NCBI GenBank assembly: GCA_047974745.1
Contig: JBKECO010000021.1
Location: 108,840 to 172,839 of the forward strand
DNA: 64,000 nucleotides
Direction: 5' to 3'
DNA from: JBKECO01 sp047974745
Lineage (GTDB): Bacteria; Bacillota; Clostridia; Lachnospirales; Lachnospiraceae
Below, piece after piece: positions 39,387 through 47,555 of the stretch. Both the position numbers and the translations under genes were made by a program. Position 1 is the first letter of the stretch. Each line of letters starts with the position of its first letter. The notes beneath the pieces were generated by a model, which saw only the letters and a list, made by a program, of their open reading frames with translations, was not told where the DNA came from and ran no database searches.

Positions 39387-40520
39387 ATGTATCACTATAT
39401 AAAAAAATATATCCTTATATTTTTTATTGCTGCCATATTTTTTGCAGGTGTTCTCTATCTACAGCCGATTTTAGGAGGAATCATGAAGTTCCTCGGCGTT
39501 CTCAGAACACTGATGATCGGAGCCATGATCGCATTTGTACTAAACGTTCCAATGTCAAAGATCAACTCTTTGCTTATTAAACTGATCAGTAAGACCAAAT
39601 TGAAGATCAAAAAGAGTACGATTCTTTTACTGAGCCTGATTTTATCCCTGGTCATTTTGGCTTTAGTCATAATTCTTGCTGCAACAGTACTGATACCAAA
39701 TCTGATTCTGACCATCGTTACGATCATTGAAGTGATGCAGGAACAAATACCTGCAGTACTTGAATGGATCAAAAGTATCGAATTTCCGGTCGAGGAGATG
39801 AATACCTATATTCAGAACCTGGATTTCCCAAATCTGCAGGGAACGATCACAGGATTTTTAGGCAGCTCACTATCGAATATAGTGGCTATGACGACATCAA
39901 CGATCAGCAATCTCGTTTCCATTGGATTTGGATTCATTATCGCACTTTATATCCTGCTGGATAAAGAGAGAATGGGCAGAATCGGCACACAGCTCATCGA
40001 GATCTATCTGCCGAAAAAATCCGGCAACTATTTGATCAAGACGGGTAAACTGCTCAATGATACCTATTCCAAATTTCTTACAGGTCAGTGTGTCGAAGCA
40101 GTCATTATATGTATTTTACTATTTATTTCATTAAGCATTTTCAAAATTCCATATGCCAGTCTGATCAGTGTAATGGCTGCTATATTTTCCTTCGTGCCAT
40201 ACATTGGATCCTTCGTAGCTTGCTTTGCAGGAGCTCTATTTATAGTAGTTCTGAATCCCTATTTGGCGTTGCTTGAAATCATCGTATTTCAGGTCGTGCA
40301 GTTCGTGGAAGGCCAGTTCATTTATCCGAGAGTAGTGGGAAGCTCTGTTGGTCTGCCGCCCCTTTTGACACTTTTGGCAGCATTGATCGGAGGAAAATTG
40401 TTCGGTATACTTGGTATGATCTTCTTTATTCCACTTGTTGCTGTGATTTTTATCCTTGTAAGAGAGGATATGGAAAAAAGAATGTCTATAGGTACGGATT
40501 TGGAACCAAAATCAGAGTAG
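39387..40520 (+). CDS. AI-2E family membrane transporter (PerM-like)
   Basis: Integral membrane protein of 377 residues with about eight helices. The family pattern is seen in the long amphipathic region between helices (MQEQIPAVLEWIKSIEFPVE), the GFIIALYILLDKERM segment near 200, and the C-terminal FVPYIGSFVACFAGALF and LLALIGGKLFGILGMIFFIP. These last two match the AI-2E/PerM family. Start at 39387 with AGGGAGGAA upstream. Family members export small molecules or act as Na/H antiporters; the substrate is not predictable. Its 3' end overlaps the convergent fetB-like gene by 9 bp. Confidence 0.87.
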   Translation: MYHYIKKYILIFFIAAIFFAGVLYLQPILGGIMKFLGVLRTLMIGAMIAFVLNVPMSKINSLLIKLISKTKLKIKKSTILLLSLILSLVILALVIILAATVLIPNLILTIVTIIEVMQEQIPAVLEWIKSIEFPVEEMNTYIQNLDFPNLQGTITGFLGSSLSNIVAMTTSTISNLVSIGFGFIIALYILLDKERMGRIGTQLIEIYLPKKSGNYLIKTGKLLNDTYSKFLTGQCVEAVIICILLFISLSIFKIPYASLISVMAAIFSFVPYIGSFVACFAGALFIVVLNPYLALLEIIVFQVVQFVEGQFIYPRVVGSSVGLPPLLTLLAALIGGKLFGILGMIFFIPLVAVIFILVREDMEKRMSIGTDLEPKSE

Positions 40521-41273
40521 TTGTTTATTTGAATTGAAAAAATAGCGATAGGCAAGATAACACGCAATCAACGATGAAATTGCTGTTGTTGAAAGCAGCA
40601 TGAATGTAACCATGATCTGATATTTTATCGCTTCCATTGGAGAAGTTCCAGCCAGGATCAGCCCTGTCATCATACCAGGGAGTGATACTACACCGAGTGT
40701 TTTCGCTGAATCAATCGTTGGGATCATCCCCGTTCGAATCGAGGCACGAATAATTTCAATAGAAGATGGGAGGATGTCGGCGCCAAGTGCAAGCTTGGTC
40801 TCGACTTCCTCTCTTTTTAATTCAAAATCACGAAGCATTGCTCGATAACAAAGCCCAAGTGCGACCATCGAATTGCCGATAATCATACCACTTACCGGAA
40901 CGATCTGTGCCGGGTGATATGAAATAATTCCAGACAGTATGAGCACAGCTAATGTGATGCCGGATCCGGTTGTGATAGCAATTACAGAAATGAAAAATCC
41001 ATTGCGGATTTCTTTTCCTCTATGGGCTGAATTATAGGCAGCATTGAGAATCATAAAAAGTAGAAGTAGTGTCGTAAAAATATAGCTATCTACGTCGAAA
41101 ATGTAGCTTAGTAAATAACCGACAACGATCAGCTGACATACCGCACGAATCATACCGATTAAAATATCCCGTTCCAATTTTAATCGCTGCCAGTAGGATA
41201 GGAATAAAGTCAGCAGTACAAGACCAGAAGCAACGATCAGAGAAGTGATTTCAATTGAATTTGCTGTATTCAT
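40512..41273 (-). CDS. fetB: FetB-like ABC transporter permease (iron export, UPF0014)
   Basis: Membrane subunit of a FetAB-type exporter, 253 residues with six or seven helices. Family segments: LERDILIGMIRAVCQLIVVG (near 33-52), GMIIGNSMVALGLCYR (near 130), KLALGADILPSSIEIIRASI and TLGVVSLPGMMTGLILAGTS, which are characteristic of UPF0014/FetB proteins. E. coli FetAB exports iron and protects from oxidative stress. It overlaps fetA by 4 bp (ATGA), so expression is coupled. Its placement beside the feo uptake genes, read in the opposite direction, suggests iron balance. Confidence 0.88.
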   Translation of the reverse strand: MNTANSIEITSLIVASGLVLLTLFLSYWQRLKLERDILIGMIRAVCQLIVVGYLLSYIFDVDSYIFTTLLLLFMILNAAYNSAHRGKEIRNGFFISVIAITTGSGITLAVLILSGIISYHPAQIVPVSGMIIGNSMVALGLCYRAMLRDFELKREEVETKLALGADILPSSIEIIRASIRTGMIPTIDSAKTLGVVSLPGMMTGLILAGTSPMEAIKYQIMVTFMLLSTTAISSLIACYLAYRYFFNSNKQLL

Positions 41274-41926
41274 AGCTTGTCCTCCATGGTTTTTACGTTA
41301 CCTGATTCCAGGGTGAGCAGCTTTCCAGGGAGACGCCTGCTTTGTTCCTCGTTGTGTGTGATCCAAAGGATCGTCATACCATTTTGATGTAGACCTCGAA
41401 TCACCTGTTCGATAAGCTTTGTATTTTCCGCATCCAATGCGGATGTGGGTTCGTCCAAAAGCAGAATCTTAGGAGTGTAGATTAATGAACGAATCAGTGA
41501 AATTCGCTGTTTCTCTCCACCCGAGAGCTTCGTAACTTGCCTGCCGAGGTAATCCTCGGACATATGAAAATCAGACAGCAACGAAAGAATCCTCGATGGA
41601 TTTGTGCTGTCATTATGAATTTGAAATGGAAAGATGAGATTATCCCAGACAGTTTCTCCAAATAAGTATGGGTTCTGAAAGGAATATGCAATTTCAGAAC
41701 GAAGTTTCACAGGCTCATATTCTGTCACCGAAGTGCCGCGATATAAGATTCGACCTCTACTTGGAGTAATCAGACTGCAGCAAAGACGCAGCAATGTACT
41801 TTTGCCACTTCCAGATGATCCAACGATTGTTACAAAGTCGTTTTCGTCAAAAGCGACTGAGATCTGATTCAGGATTGTATGATCACCATCGCAAAAGGCA
41901 ACATGATCAAACTCTAAAATGGACAT
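41270..41926 (-). CDS. fetA: FetA-like ABC transporter ATP-binding protein
   Basis: ATPase subunit of 218 residues for the FetB permease. Walker A is GSSGSGKSTLLR near 38-49, the signature LSGGEKQRISLIRSL near 134-148, Walker B ILLLDEPTSALD near 156-167, and the switch His lies in LWITHNEEQ. I start it at the ATG at 41926, which has AGGAGG 8 bases upstream; a longer frame to 42001 enters the control region. First gene of the fetAB operon, divergent from feoA with 165 bp between starts. Confidence 0.88.
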   Translation of the reverse strand: MSILEFDHVAFCDGDHTILNQISVAFDENDFVTIVGSSGSGKSTLLRLCCSLITPSRGRILYRGTSVTEYEPVKLRSEIAYSFQNPYLFGETVWDNLIFPFQIHNDSTNPSRILSLLSDFHMSEDYLGRQVTKLSGGEKQRISLIRSLIYTPKILLLDEPTSALDAENTKLIEQVIRGLHQNGMTILWITHNEEQSRRLPGKLLTLESGNVKTMEDKL

Positions 41927-42016
41927 TGACAAATCCTCCTTTGTCTCCAGTGTAACCTTTTTTAAGTTTCTTGAAAAGGTGATAAAAATTGACACTATCA
42001 ACTATCTAGAAAATTA

Positions 42017-42048
42017 TTGACACCTAATAAATGTTAGTATATACTAAC
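42017..42048 (+). promoter_or_regulatory. feo promoter overlapped by GTTAGTATATACTAAC operator
   Basis: TTGACA (42017-42022), 17 bp, TATACT (42040-42045). The perfect 16-bp palindrome GTTAGTATATACTAAC at 42033-42048 covers the -10 box. Placement before iron uptake genes and the shape TTAGTN4ACTAA suggest a DtxR- or Fur-family metal repressor site (inference). The site also lies upstream of the divergent fetAB genes. Confidence 0.85.
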
Positions 42049-42091
42049 TCTGACAGTGATGATTGTATTCACAACAGAAATGAGGAAAATG

Positions 42092-42301
42092 ATGCCTTTG
42101 ACAATGATGAAAATTGGGGAAGCAGCAACAATTAAGAAAGTTGGCGGGAAAACAGAGATGAAGCATTTTCTAGAAAATCTCGGTTTTGTATGCGGCAGCA
42201 GCGTAACAGTCGTTTCTGCTCATGACGGAAATATTATAGTGAATATCAAAGATTCCAGAATCGCAATCGGAAAAGAAATGGCAAATAAAATACTGGTATA
42301 G
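42092..42301 (+). CDS. feoA: FeoA domain protein (first copy)
   Basis: Small SH3-like FeoA protein, 69 residues. The pattern is MMKIGEAATIKKVGGKTEMK, then FLENLGFVCGSSVTVVSAHD and a C-terminal SRIAIGKEMANKILV, as in the family. FeoA proteins bind FeoB and are needed for ferrous iron uptake. The start is either 42089 or 42092; GAGGA at 42082-42086 is better spaced for 42092. A second FeoA gene follows 17 bp downstream. Confidence 0.88.
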   Translation: MPLTMMKIGEAATIKKVGGKTEMKHFLENLGFVCGSSVTVVSAHDGNIIVNIKDSRIAIGKEMANKILV

Positions 42302-42318
42302 GACGGAGAGCAAATCAA

Positions 42319-42543
42319 ATGAGAACACTAAAAGAGATCAAATGTGGTGAAACAGCCGTTGTAAAAAGATTACACGGGGATGGACCGGTCAGAAGACGTA
42401 TCATGGATATGGGAATCACAAAAGGAACGACAGTCGTAATCCGCAAAGTGGCTCCATTGGGGGATCCCATTGAGATCACAGTTCGTGGTTATGAACTTTC
42501 CATCAGAAAAATGGACAGTGAAATGATAGAAGTAGAAGAATAG
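42319..42543 (+). CDS. feoA: FeoA domain protein (second copy)
   Basis: A 74-residue FeoA protein: LKEIKCGETAVVKRLHGDG, then RRRIMDMGITKGTTVVIRKV, APLGDPIEITVRGYELSIRK. The MGITKGT and PLGDPIEI signatures are stronger than in the first copy, so this one is the more canonical FeoA. Tandem feoA genes before feoB are common in Clostridia. GGACGGAGAG precedes the ATG. A separate metal-regulator-like site follows in the 103-bp gap before feoB. Confidence 0.92.
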   Translation: MRTLKEIKCGETAVVKRLHGDGPVRRRIMDMGITKGTTVVIRKVAPLGDPIEITVRGYELSIRKMDSEMIEVEE

Positions 42544-42562
42544 AATTTTTTTTGCCCATTGA

Positions 42563-42597
42563 TTAGTCTGTACTAACAAATAATACTTAATACTAAC
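42563..42597 (+). promoter_or_regulatory. Second feo operator, imperfect palindrome plus half-site
   Basis: TTAGTCTGTACTAA (42563-42576) matches the 42033 palindrome except in the centre (TTAGTATATACTAA), and TAATACTAAC (42588-42597) repeats one half. They lie upstream of feoB, which suggests an internal iron-responsive promoter; its -10 and -35 are not clear. Confidence 0.7.
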
Positions 42598-42646
42598 TTG
42601 AATATCACGAATCTCACAATCGTAGTGAAATAAAAAGGAGTGGAAT

Positions 42647-44836
42647 ATGGCAGTTACAATTGCATTAGCTGGAAATCCAAATTGCGGAAAGACGACTCTG
42701 TTCAATGCACTGACTGGTTCGAATCAATTCGTAGGGAACTGGCCTGGAGTTACAGTAGAGAAAAAGGAAGGAAAATTAAAAGGACGTAAGGATGTGGTCA
42801 TCACAGATCTGCCAGGTATCTATTCTTTGTCGCCCTATACTCTGGAGGAGATCGTAGCAAGGAACTATCTACTGGCTGAAAAACCTGACGTGATCCTGAA
42901 TATCGTCGATGGAACGAACATTGAAAGAAATCTATATCTGACGACTCAGCTGCTGGAACTTGGAATTCCGGTCGTACTTGCAGTGAATATGATGGATCTT
43001 TTAAAGAAGAGTGGGGACAGAATTAACACAGAGCTGATCGGCAAAAAGCTCGGCTGCAAAGTCTTTGAAATATCTGCGCTAAAGGAGACTGGTATAATGG
43101 AAGCAGCTGCCTATGCGATAGATCTGGTAGAAAAGGCGGACAAACCTCAAGTCATAACTGGTTTTACAGGCAGACTCGAACAGACCATTCGGGAAGTAGA
43201 GGGTAGAATCAATGAAACAGTGACCGCTGAGCAAAAAAGATTCTTTGCTATTAAGCTATTAGAACAAGATGAAAAGATATCTTCGAATCTGCCATTCGCC
43301 ATAGAGATATCGGATCTGATTGAAGACCTTGAGAATGCCTTTGATGATGATGCAGAGAGTATCATTACAAATGAGCGATACCAATATATTACCAGGATCG
43401 TACAAGAAGGCGTGAAAAAACAGGCACAGCAGCAGGCCTCTTTATCAGATAAGATTGACAGCGTGGTGACGAACCGATGGCTTGCCCTTCCGATTTTTGC
43501 AGTTGTCATGTTTCTGGTCTATTATATTTCTGTTACAACAGTAGGGACCTGGGCGACAGACTGGGCCAATGATGGTGTCTTCGGTGAAGGCTGGCATCTG
43601 TTCGGCATCGAGTCCCTATTCATTCCCGGGATTCCTGTTCTGATCGAGAATATACTGACAGCAGTCAATACAGCCCCTTGGCTGCAATCACTTGTTCTGG
43701 ATGGTATCGTGGCTGGTGTTGGTGCGGTTCTGGGATTCGTCCCACAGATGCTGGTGCTGTTTGCATTTCTGGCATTTCTTGAGGCATGCGGCTATATGGC
43801 CAGAGTCGCATTTATTATGGATCGCATCTTTCGTAAGTTTGGGCTATCTGGTAAGTCCTTTATACCGATGCTGGTTGGAAGTGGCTGCGGTGTACCAGGG
43901 ATCATGGCATCTAGAACAATAGAGAGTGACAGGGACAGGAAAATGACGATCATGACGACTACATTTATCCCCTGTGGAGCAAAGCTTCCAATTATCGCAC
44001 TCATTTCAGGAGCACTCTTTGGCGGAGCCTGGTGGGTAGCACCGAGTGCATATTTCGTTGGAATCGGTGCTGTTATTGTTTCAGGTATCATACTGAAAAA
44101 GACAAGATTATTCTCTGGTGATCCGGCACCATTTGTTATGGAATTACCAGCATATCATATGCCGACAGTCAAGAATATTCTGCGGAGTATGTGGGAGAGA
44201 GGGTATTCTTTTATCAGGAAGGCAGGAACGATCATACTCCTTTCGACTGTGGTGCTCTGGTTCCTTATGAGCTTTGGATTCGTAGATGGCGGATTCACCA
44301 TGCTCGATGCAGAATCACTCAACAATAGTATTCTTGCAATCTTTGGACGAGTGCTGGCACCGCTTTTTACACCCCTTGGATGGGGAGACTGGAAGGCTTC
44401 TGTTGCGGCCTTAACGGGATTGATTGCAAAAGAAAATGTAGTAGGTACCTTCGGTGTATTATATGGATTTGGCGAGGTAGCAGAGAACGGAGGAGAGATC
44501 TGGGGTTCCCTTGCAATGAGTATGACAGCTCTTGGAGCCTATTCTTTCCTGGTATTCAATCTATTATGTGCACCATGCTTTGCTGCTATGGGAGCCATCA
44601 GAAGAGAGATGAATCATGCAAAATGGTTCTGGATTGCAATCGGATATCAGACGCTGTTCGCCTATGCATCTTCCCTGCTGGTATTCCAGCTTGGTAATCT
44701 CATACTTCATGGGATTTTTGGATTTGGTACAGTATTAGCTCTGTTCGTGCTGGCAGCAGGTCTATATCTAATGTTTCGACCGCTGAAGAATGCAGGCAAG
44801 AGTATAAAAAAGGAGGCTTTAAAATGGGAACAGTAA
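42647..44836 (+). CDS. feoB: Ferrous iron transporter FeoB
   Basis: Membrane G-protein for Fe2+ import, 729 residues. The N-terminal GTPase carries ALAGNPNCGKTTLFNALTG (G1, residues 5-23), the switch region VGNWPGVTVEKKEG, DLPGIYSLSPYT (G3) and NMMDLL (G4, near 105). The membrane half has the two Gate motifs, seen as MLVGSGCGVPGIMASRTIE near 408-426 and FIPCGAKLPIIALIS. Ribosome site AAAGGAGTGG. The downstream FeoB-associated peptide begins inside the last codons. No FeoC is seen. Full length and intact. Confidence 0.97.
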   Translation: MAVTIALAGNPNCGKTTLFNALTGSNQFVGNWPGVTVEKKEGKLKGRKDVVITDLPGIYSLSPYTLEEIVARNYLLAEKPDVILNIVDGTNIERNLYLTTQLLELGIPVVLAVNMMDLLKKSGDRINTELIGKKLGCKVFEISALKETGIMEAAAYAIDLVEKADKPQVITGFTGRLEQTIREVEGRINETVTAEQKRFFAIKLLEQDEKISSNLPFAIEISDLIEDLENAFDDDAESIITNERYQYITRIVQEGVKKQAQQQASLSDKIDSVVTNRWLALPIFAVVMFLVYYISVTTVGTWATDWANDGVFGEGWHLFGIESLFIPGIPVLIENILTAVNTAPWLQSLVLDGIVAGVGAVLGFVPQMLVLFAFLAFLEACGYMARVAFIMDRIFRKFGLSGKSFIPMLVGSGCGVPGIMASRTIESDRDRKMTIMTTTFIPCGAKLPIIALISGALFGGAWWVAPSAYFVGIGAVIVSGIILKKTRLFSGDPAPFVMELPAYHMPTVKNILRSMWERGYSFIRKAGTIILLSTVVLWFLMSFGFVDGGFTMLDAESLNNSILAIFGRVLAPLFTPLGWGDWKASVAALTGLIAKENVVGTFGVLYGFGEVAENGGEIWGSLAMSMTALGAYSFLVFNLLCAPCFAAMGAIRREMNHAKWFWIAIGYQTLFAYASSLLVFQLGNLILHGIFGFGTVLALFVLAAGLYLMFRPLKNAGKSIKKEALKWEQ

Positions 44837-44961
44837 TTGTAGGTGCTTTGGTCGCTGCTGCAATAATACTGGCGATACGTAGTATGATTAAAAGTAAGAA
44901 AAATGGAAAATCTCTACAGTGTGGAAGCGACTGTGGCAAATGTGGAGGCGGATGCCACTGA
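44824..44961 (+). CDS. FeoB-associated Cys-rich membrane peptide
   Basis: A 45-residue peptide overlapping the last 13 bp of feoB in another frame. Residues 3-20 (TVIVGALVAAAIILAIRS) are one membrane helix; a basic stretch follows, then four cysteines at 33, 37, 40 and 44 in CGSDCGKCGGGCH. This is the family called FeoB-associated Cys-rich membrane protein, found after feoB in many Firmicutes. AAAAAGGAGG within feoB is its ribosome site. Its role in iron uptake is not settled. Confidence 0.9.
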   Translation: MGTVIVGALVAAAIILAIRSMIKSKKNGKSLQCGSDCGKCGGGCH

Positions 44962-45050
44962 TATTTAAAGAATGTGGCATCAAGAAAATCTCACGATCGT
45001 CAGAATTTATGCTACAATAGATTCATGAAACGATAACTGTGAGGGAAAAG

Positions 45051-46082
45051 ATGAATAAATCTTATTTTATGCCTGCCGAATGGGAAGAGCATGAGCTGAC
45101 CTGGATTTCCTGGCCGGTAAAAGAGTCGCTGGTACACCCAGAGAATTATACGCAAGTATGCGAAGGATACGCAGAGGTAATCTGTGCAATATCCGAATTT
45201 GAACAAGTATGTGTATTGTCGAATCAAGGAGATCAGGAACAAATACGAAGCATGTGCAATGAGCGGATCCTGATCGCCGAGACACCACATAACGATGCCT
45301 GGATCCGGGATAATGGGCCCACGATACTGATGGATCAGAATGGAAGCCGTTGTGGAATAGACTGGCGTTTTAATGCCTGGGGCGAAAAATATACACCTTA
45401 TGATCTTGACGATGCGGTGGCCAAAAGAGTGCTGGCACAGCAGTCTATTCCGAGAATGGAAGTGGAACTGGTGATGGAGGGCGGATCGATCCACAGCGAT
45501 GGGGAAGGTACGATCTTAACCACAGAACAATGCCTGCTTCATCAGAATCGCAATCCAGAACGATCTAAAAGTGAAATTGAAGAGCTATTAAAGGATTATC
45601 TGGGAGCTAGAAAAATCATCTGGTTAAAGCAAGGACTCTTCGGAGATGAGACAGATGGACATGTGGATAATATTGCCTGCTTTATTAGCCCCGGAAAAGT
45701 GATGATCCAGATCTGTACTGATGAATCAGATGAGAATTTTGATATCACACATGCAAATCTTGCGATACTGCATCATGAGACAGATGGTTGTGGAAGAACA
45801 TTAGATGTCATACGAATTCCACAGCCGCCAGCTAGATATGAGAATGGTCAGCGACTGACACTCAGCTATTTAAATTTTTATATTGCAAATGGTGGTATCG
45901 TACTTCCAATTTTTGGCGGAGATGCCAAAGAAACGGACATGCAGGCCGTAGGCCAGCTGCAGTCAGTTTTCCCAGACTATAAAATCGTCACGGTGGATGG
46001 AATGAAGCTGATTCGAGAAGGTGGAAATGTTCACTGTATTACACAGCAGCTTCCACGCCAAAAGGGTGGTGATATCGCATGA
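45051..46082 (+). CDS. aguA: Agmatine deiminase
   Basis: Converts agmatine to N-carbamoylputrescine and ammonia. 343 residues; starts at 45051 with GTGAGGG upstream. Family segments: MPAEWEEHELTWISWP (7-22), NDAWIRDNGPT near 84-94, ETDGHVDNIACF near 199-210, and the nucleophile Cys329 in GGNVHCITQQ. The catalytic His of the guanidino-modifying fold is in DGHVDN. Next gene aguB overlaps by 4 bp. A -10-like TACAAT lies about 30 bp upstream. Together the enzymes make putrescine from agmatine; an arginine decarboxylase is not in the window. Confidence 0.95.
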   Translation: MNKSYFMPAEWEEHELTWISWPVKESLVHPENYTQVCEGYAEVICAISEFEQVCVLSNQGDQEQIRSMCNERILIAETPHNDAWIRDNGPTILMDQNGSRCGIDWRFNAWGEKYTPYDLDDAVAKRVLAQQSIPRMEVELVMEGGSIHSDGEGTILTTEQCLLHQNRNPERSKSEIEELLKDYLGARKIIWLKQGLFGDETDGHVDNIACFISPGKVMIQICTDESDENFDITHANLAILHHETDGCGRTLDVIRIPQPPARYENGQRLTLSYLNFYIANGGIVLPIFGGDAKETDMQAVGQLQSVFPDYKIVTVDGMKLIREGGNVHCITQQLPRQKGGDIA

Positions 46083-46948
46083 GAAAAGTGAAGATCGCAG
46101 CCATTCAAATGAGCTGCACGAAGGAAACAGAATTTAATATCCGTAAAGCTTCTGACTTTGTGATCAGAGCAGCGAAAGAAGGAGCAAATATCGTACTTTT
46201 ACAGGAACTCTTTTCGAATCTGTATTTTTGTCAGAAGGAGTGGCCGCAGTTTTATGACTATGCACAAGAGACTGAGAACAGTAGTGCAGTCAGACACTTT
46301 CAGTCACTGGCGAGAGAACTACAGGTGGTAATTCCAGTGAGTTTTTATGAAAAAAGGAATAATGCGCTTTTTAATTCAGTCGCTGTTATCGATGCAGATG
46401 GAAGTTTGCTTGGGATCTATAGAAAAAGCCACATTCCAGATGGACCAGGATACGAAGAGAAGTATTATTTTAGTCCGGGTGACACTGGCTTTCGTGTTTG
46501 GAACACAAGATATGGAAGGATCGGAGTAGGAATTTGCTGGGATCAGTGGTTTCCAGAAGCAGCCAGATGTATGGCACTTCAGGGTGCGGAACTACTATTC
46601 TATCCAACAGCGATCGGATCTGAACCAGAATTTCCTGAGATAGATTCAAAGGATCACTGGAGAAGGTGTATGATTGGTCATGCAGCCTGTAATCTGATGC
46701 CTGTGATCGCATCGAACCGGACCGGAACCGAGCAGATCGGTGATTCCACGATTCGATTTTACGGATCCTCTTTTATCTGCAATGCAACAGGGGAACTGAC
46801 TGCAGAAGCGGACAGAGATACTGAGCAGATACTCTATAGTGAATTTGATCTTGACGAATTGATGAAACAGCGCCTCGAATGGGGGCTATTCAGGGACAGA
46901 AGACCAGAGTTATATCAGGACATCATGACGATGGATGGAATAAAATAA
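46079..46948 (+). CDS. aguB: N-carbamoylputrescine amidase
   Basis: Hydrolyses N-carbamoylputrescine to putrescine, CO2 and ammonia. Nitrilase-superfamily protein, 289 residues. Catalytic triad Glu43 (LLQELFSN), Lys116 (YRKSHIPDGPGY) and Cys153 (GVGICWDQWFPEAAR) is intact, and the DGPGYEEKYYFSPGDTGF segment is that of AguB. The ATGA overlap with aguA indicates translational coupling. A strong terminator follows. Confidence 0.95.
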   Translation: MRKVKIAAIQMSCTKETEFNIRKASDFVIRAAKEGANIVLLQELFSNLYFCQKEWPQFYDYAQETENSSAVRHFQSLARELQVVIPVSFYEKRNNALFNSVAVIDADGSLLGIYRKSHIPDGPGYEEKYYFSPGDTGFRVWNTRYGRIGVGICWDQWFPEAARCMALQGAELLFYPTAIGSEPEFPEIDSKDHWRRCMIGHAACNLMPVIASNRTGTEQIGDSTIRFYGSSFICNATGELTAEADRDTEQILYSEFDLDELMKQRLEWGLFRDRRPELYQDIMTMDGIK

Positions 46949-46969
46949 TCGTAACATAGTTTTGCAATG

Positions 46970-47006
46970 AAAAACGAGCAGCTGAAGGATTCAGAAGCTC
47001 GTTTTT
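46970..47006. terminator. Bidirectional terminator
   Basis: AAAAACGAGC (46970-46979) pairs with GCTCGTTTTT (46997-47006). It lies between convergent aguB and the rubredoxin gene and can end both transcripts. Confidence 0.9.
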
Positions 47007-47014
47007 ATGTGTTT

Positions 47015-47173
47015 TTATACCTGACTAAATTCGTCTTTTCCAGCTCCGCATAATGGGCACACCCAATCTTCAGGAACATCTTCCCATTTTGTTCCAGGTG
47101 CGATATCACCGTCTGGATATCCAGCTTCTTCATCATAATTGAAGCCGCAAAGATCACAAACATATACTGCCAT
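47015..47173 (-). CDS. Rubredoxin
   Basis: A 52-residue iron protein for one-electron transfer. Cys6 and Cys9 (YVCDLCGFNYDEEAG) and Cys39 and Cys42 (WVCPLCGAGKDEF) form the single FeCys4 site, with the conserved GY-PDGDI-PGT-W core. CAAAGGAGGAT precedes the ATG. It is a single-gene unit, divergent from the nif operon. In anaerobes rubredoxin often donates electrons to oxygen- and peroxide-detoxifying enzymes, but no such partner is adjacent. Confidence 0.96.
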   Translation of the reverse strand: MAVYVCDLCGFNYDEEAGYPDGDIAPGTKWEDVPEDWVCPLCGAGKDEFSQV

Positions 47174-47230
47174 TTTGTATCCTCCTTTGATTAAAATTTA
47201 AGTATATTGTACCATTTATAATTTGTAAGT

Positions 47231-47259
47231 CAAAGTATTTTTAAAAGAAAATACCTTTG
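47231..47259. repeat. AT-rich inverted repeat in the nif upstream region
   Basis: CAAAGTATTTT (47231-47241) and AAAATACCTTTG (47248-47259) can pair with one bulge. The 382-bp interval 47174-47555 between rubredoxin and nifH has no gene; it holds this repeat, the 47311 palindrome and the nifH leader hairpin. Confidence 0.5.
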
Positions 47260-47310
47260 GGTATGAAGTAGGTAAAATCTGTACAGGAAAACAGGTCAAA
47301 GAAAGCAGCA

Positions 47311-47327
47311 ACTGTACATATTACAGT
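47311..47327. promoter_or_regulatory. ACTGTA-N5-TACAGT palindrome upstream of nifH
   Basis: Six-base arms ACTGTA (47311-47316) and TACAGT (47322-47327) around CATAT. It lies about 60-80 bp upstream of a possible nif -10 (TATAAA at 47389-47394). Possible operator of a nitrogen or molybdenum regulator; only position supports this. Confidence 0.4.
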
Positions 47328-47490
47328 AGTGATCCATAGGGTATACTGCATATTTCACAATTTCCACGGGCTGTTATCGTAATATTTGTATAAAAGACAG
47401 TATTGTTTATCGGATGTTCATCTCGTAATATAAACCTAACATTTAGATGTCTTGTGTTGAACTTGAAACGGAATACGAACTCACGAAGGT

Positions 47491-47531
47491 GTGGCTTTTC
47501 GATCCCTGCGACGGCAGAATCGGAAGGCCAC
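47491..47531 (+). promoter_or_regulatory. nifH 5' leader hairpin
   Basis: GTGGCTTTTCGAT (47491-47503) pairs with ATCGGAAGGCCAC (47519-47531) over 13 bp including two G-U pairs, and the loop holds a second small stem CTGC/GCAG. It ends 11 bases before the GGAGG of nifH and has no T run, so it is not a terminator. It may stabilise the nif mRNA 5' end or respond to a ligand or protein. Confidence 0.6.
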
Positions 47532-47555
47532 TTGTGTTTAACGGAGGAAATGATT

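Noticed and set aside
47460..47550. nifH leader as a known riboswitch (tetrahydrofolate, Moco) or ANTAR target
   Set aside because: The conserved cores I know for those RNAs, including the A1/G4 hexaloops of ANTAR targets, are not present.
47403..47555. N-terminal extension of nifH
   Set aside because: Would translate the leader hairpin; NifH proteins begin at the P-loop region and the ATG at 47556 has GGAGG.
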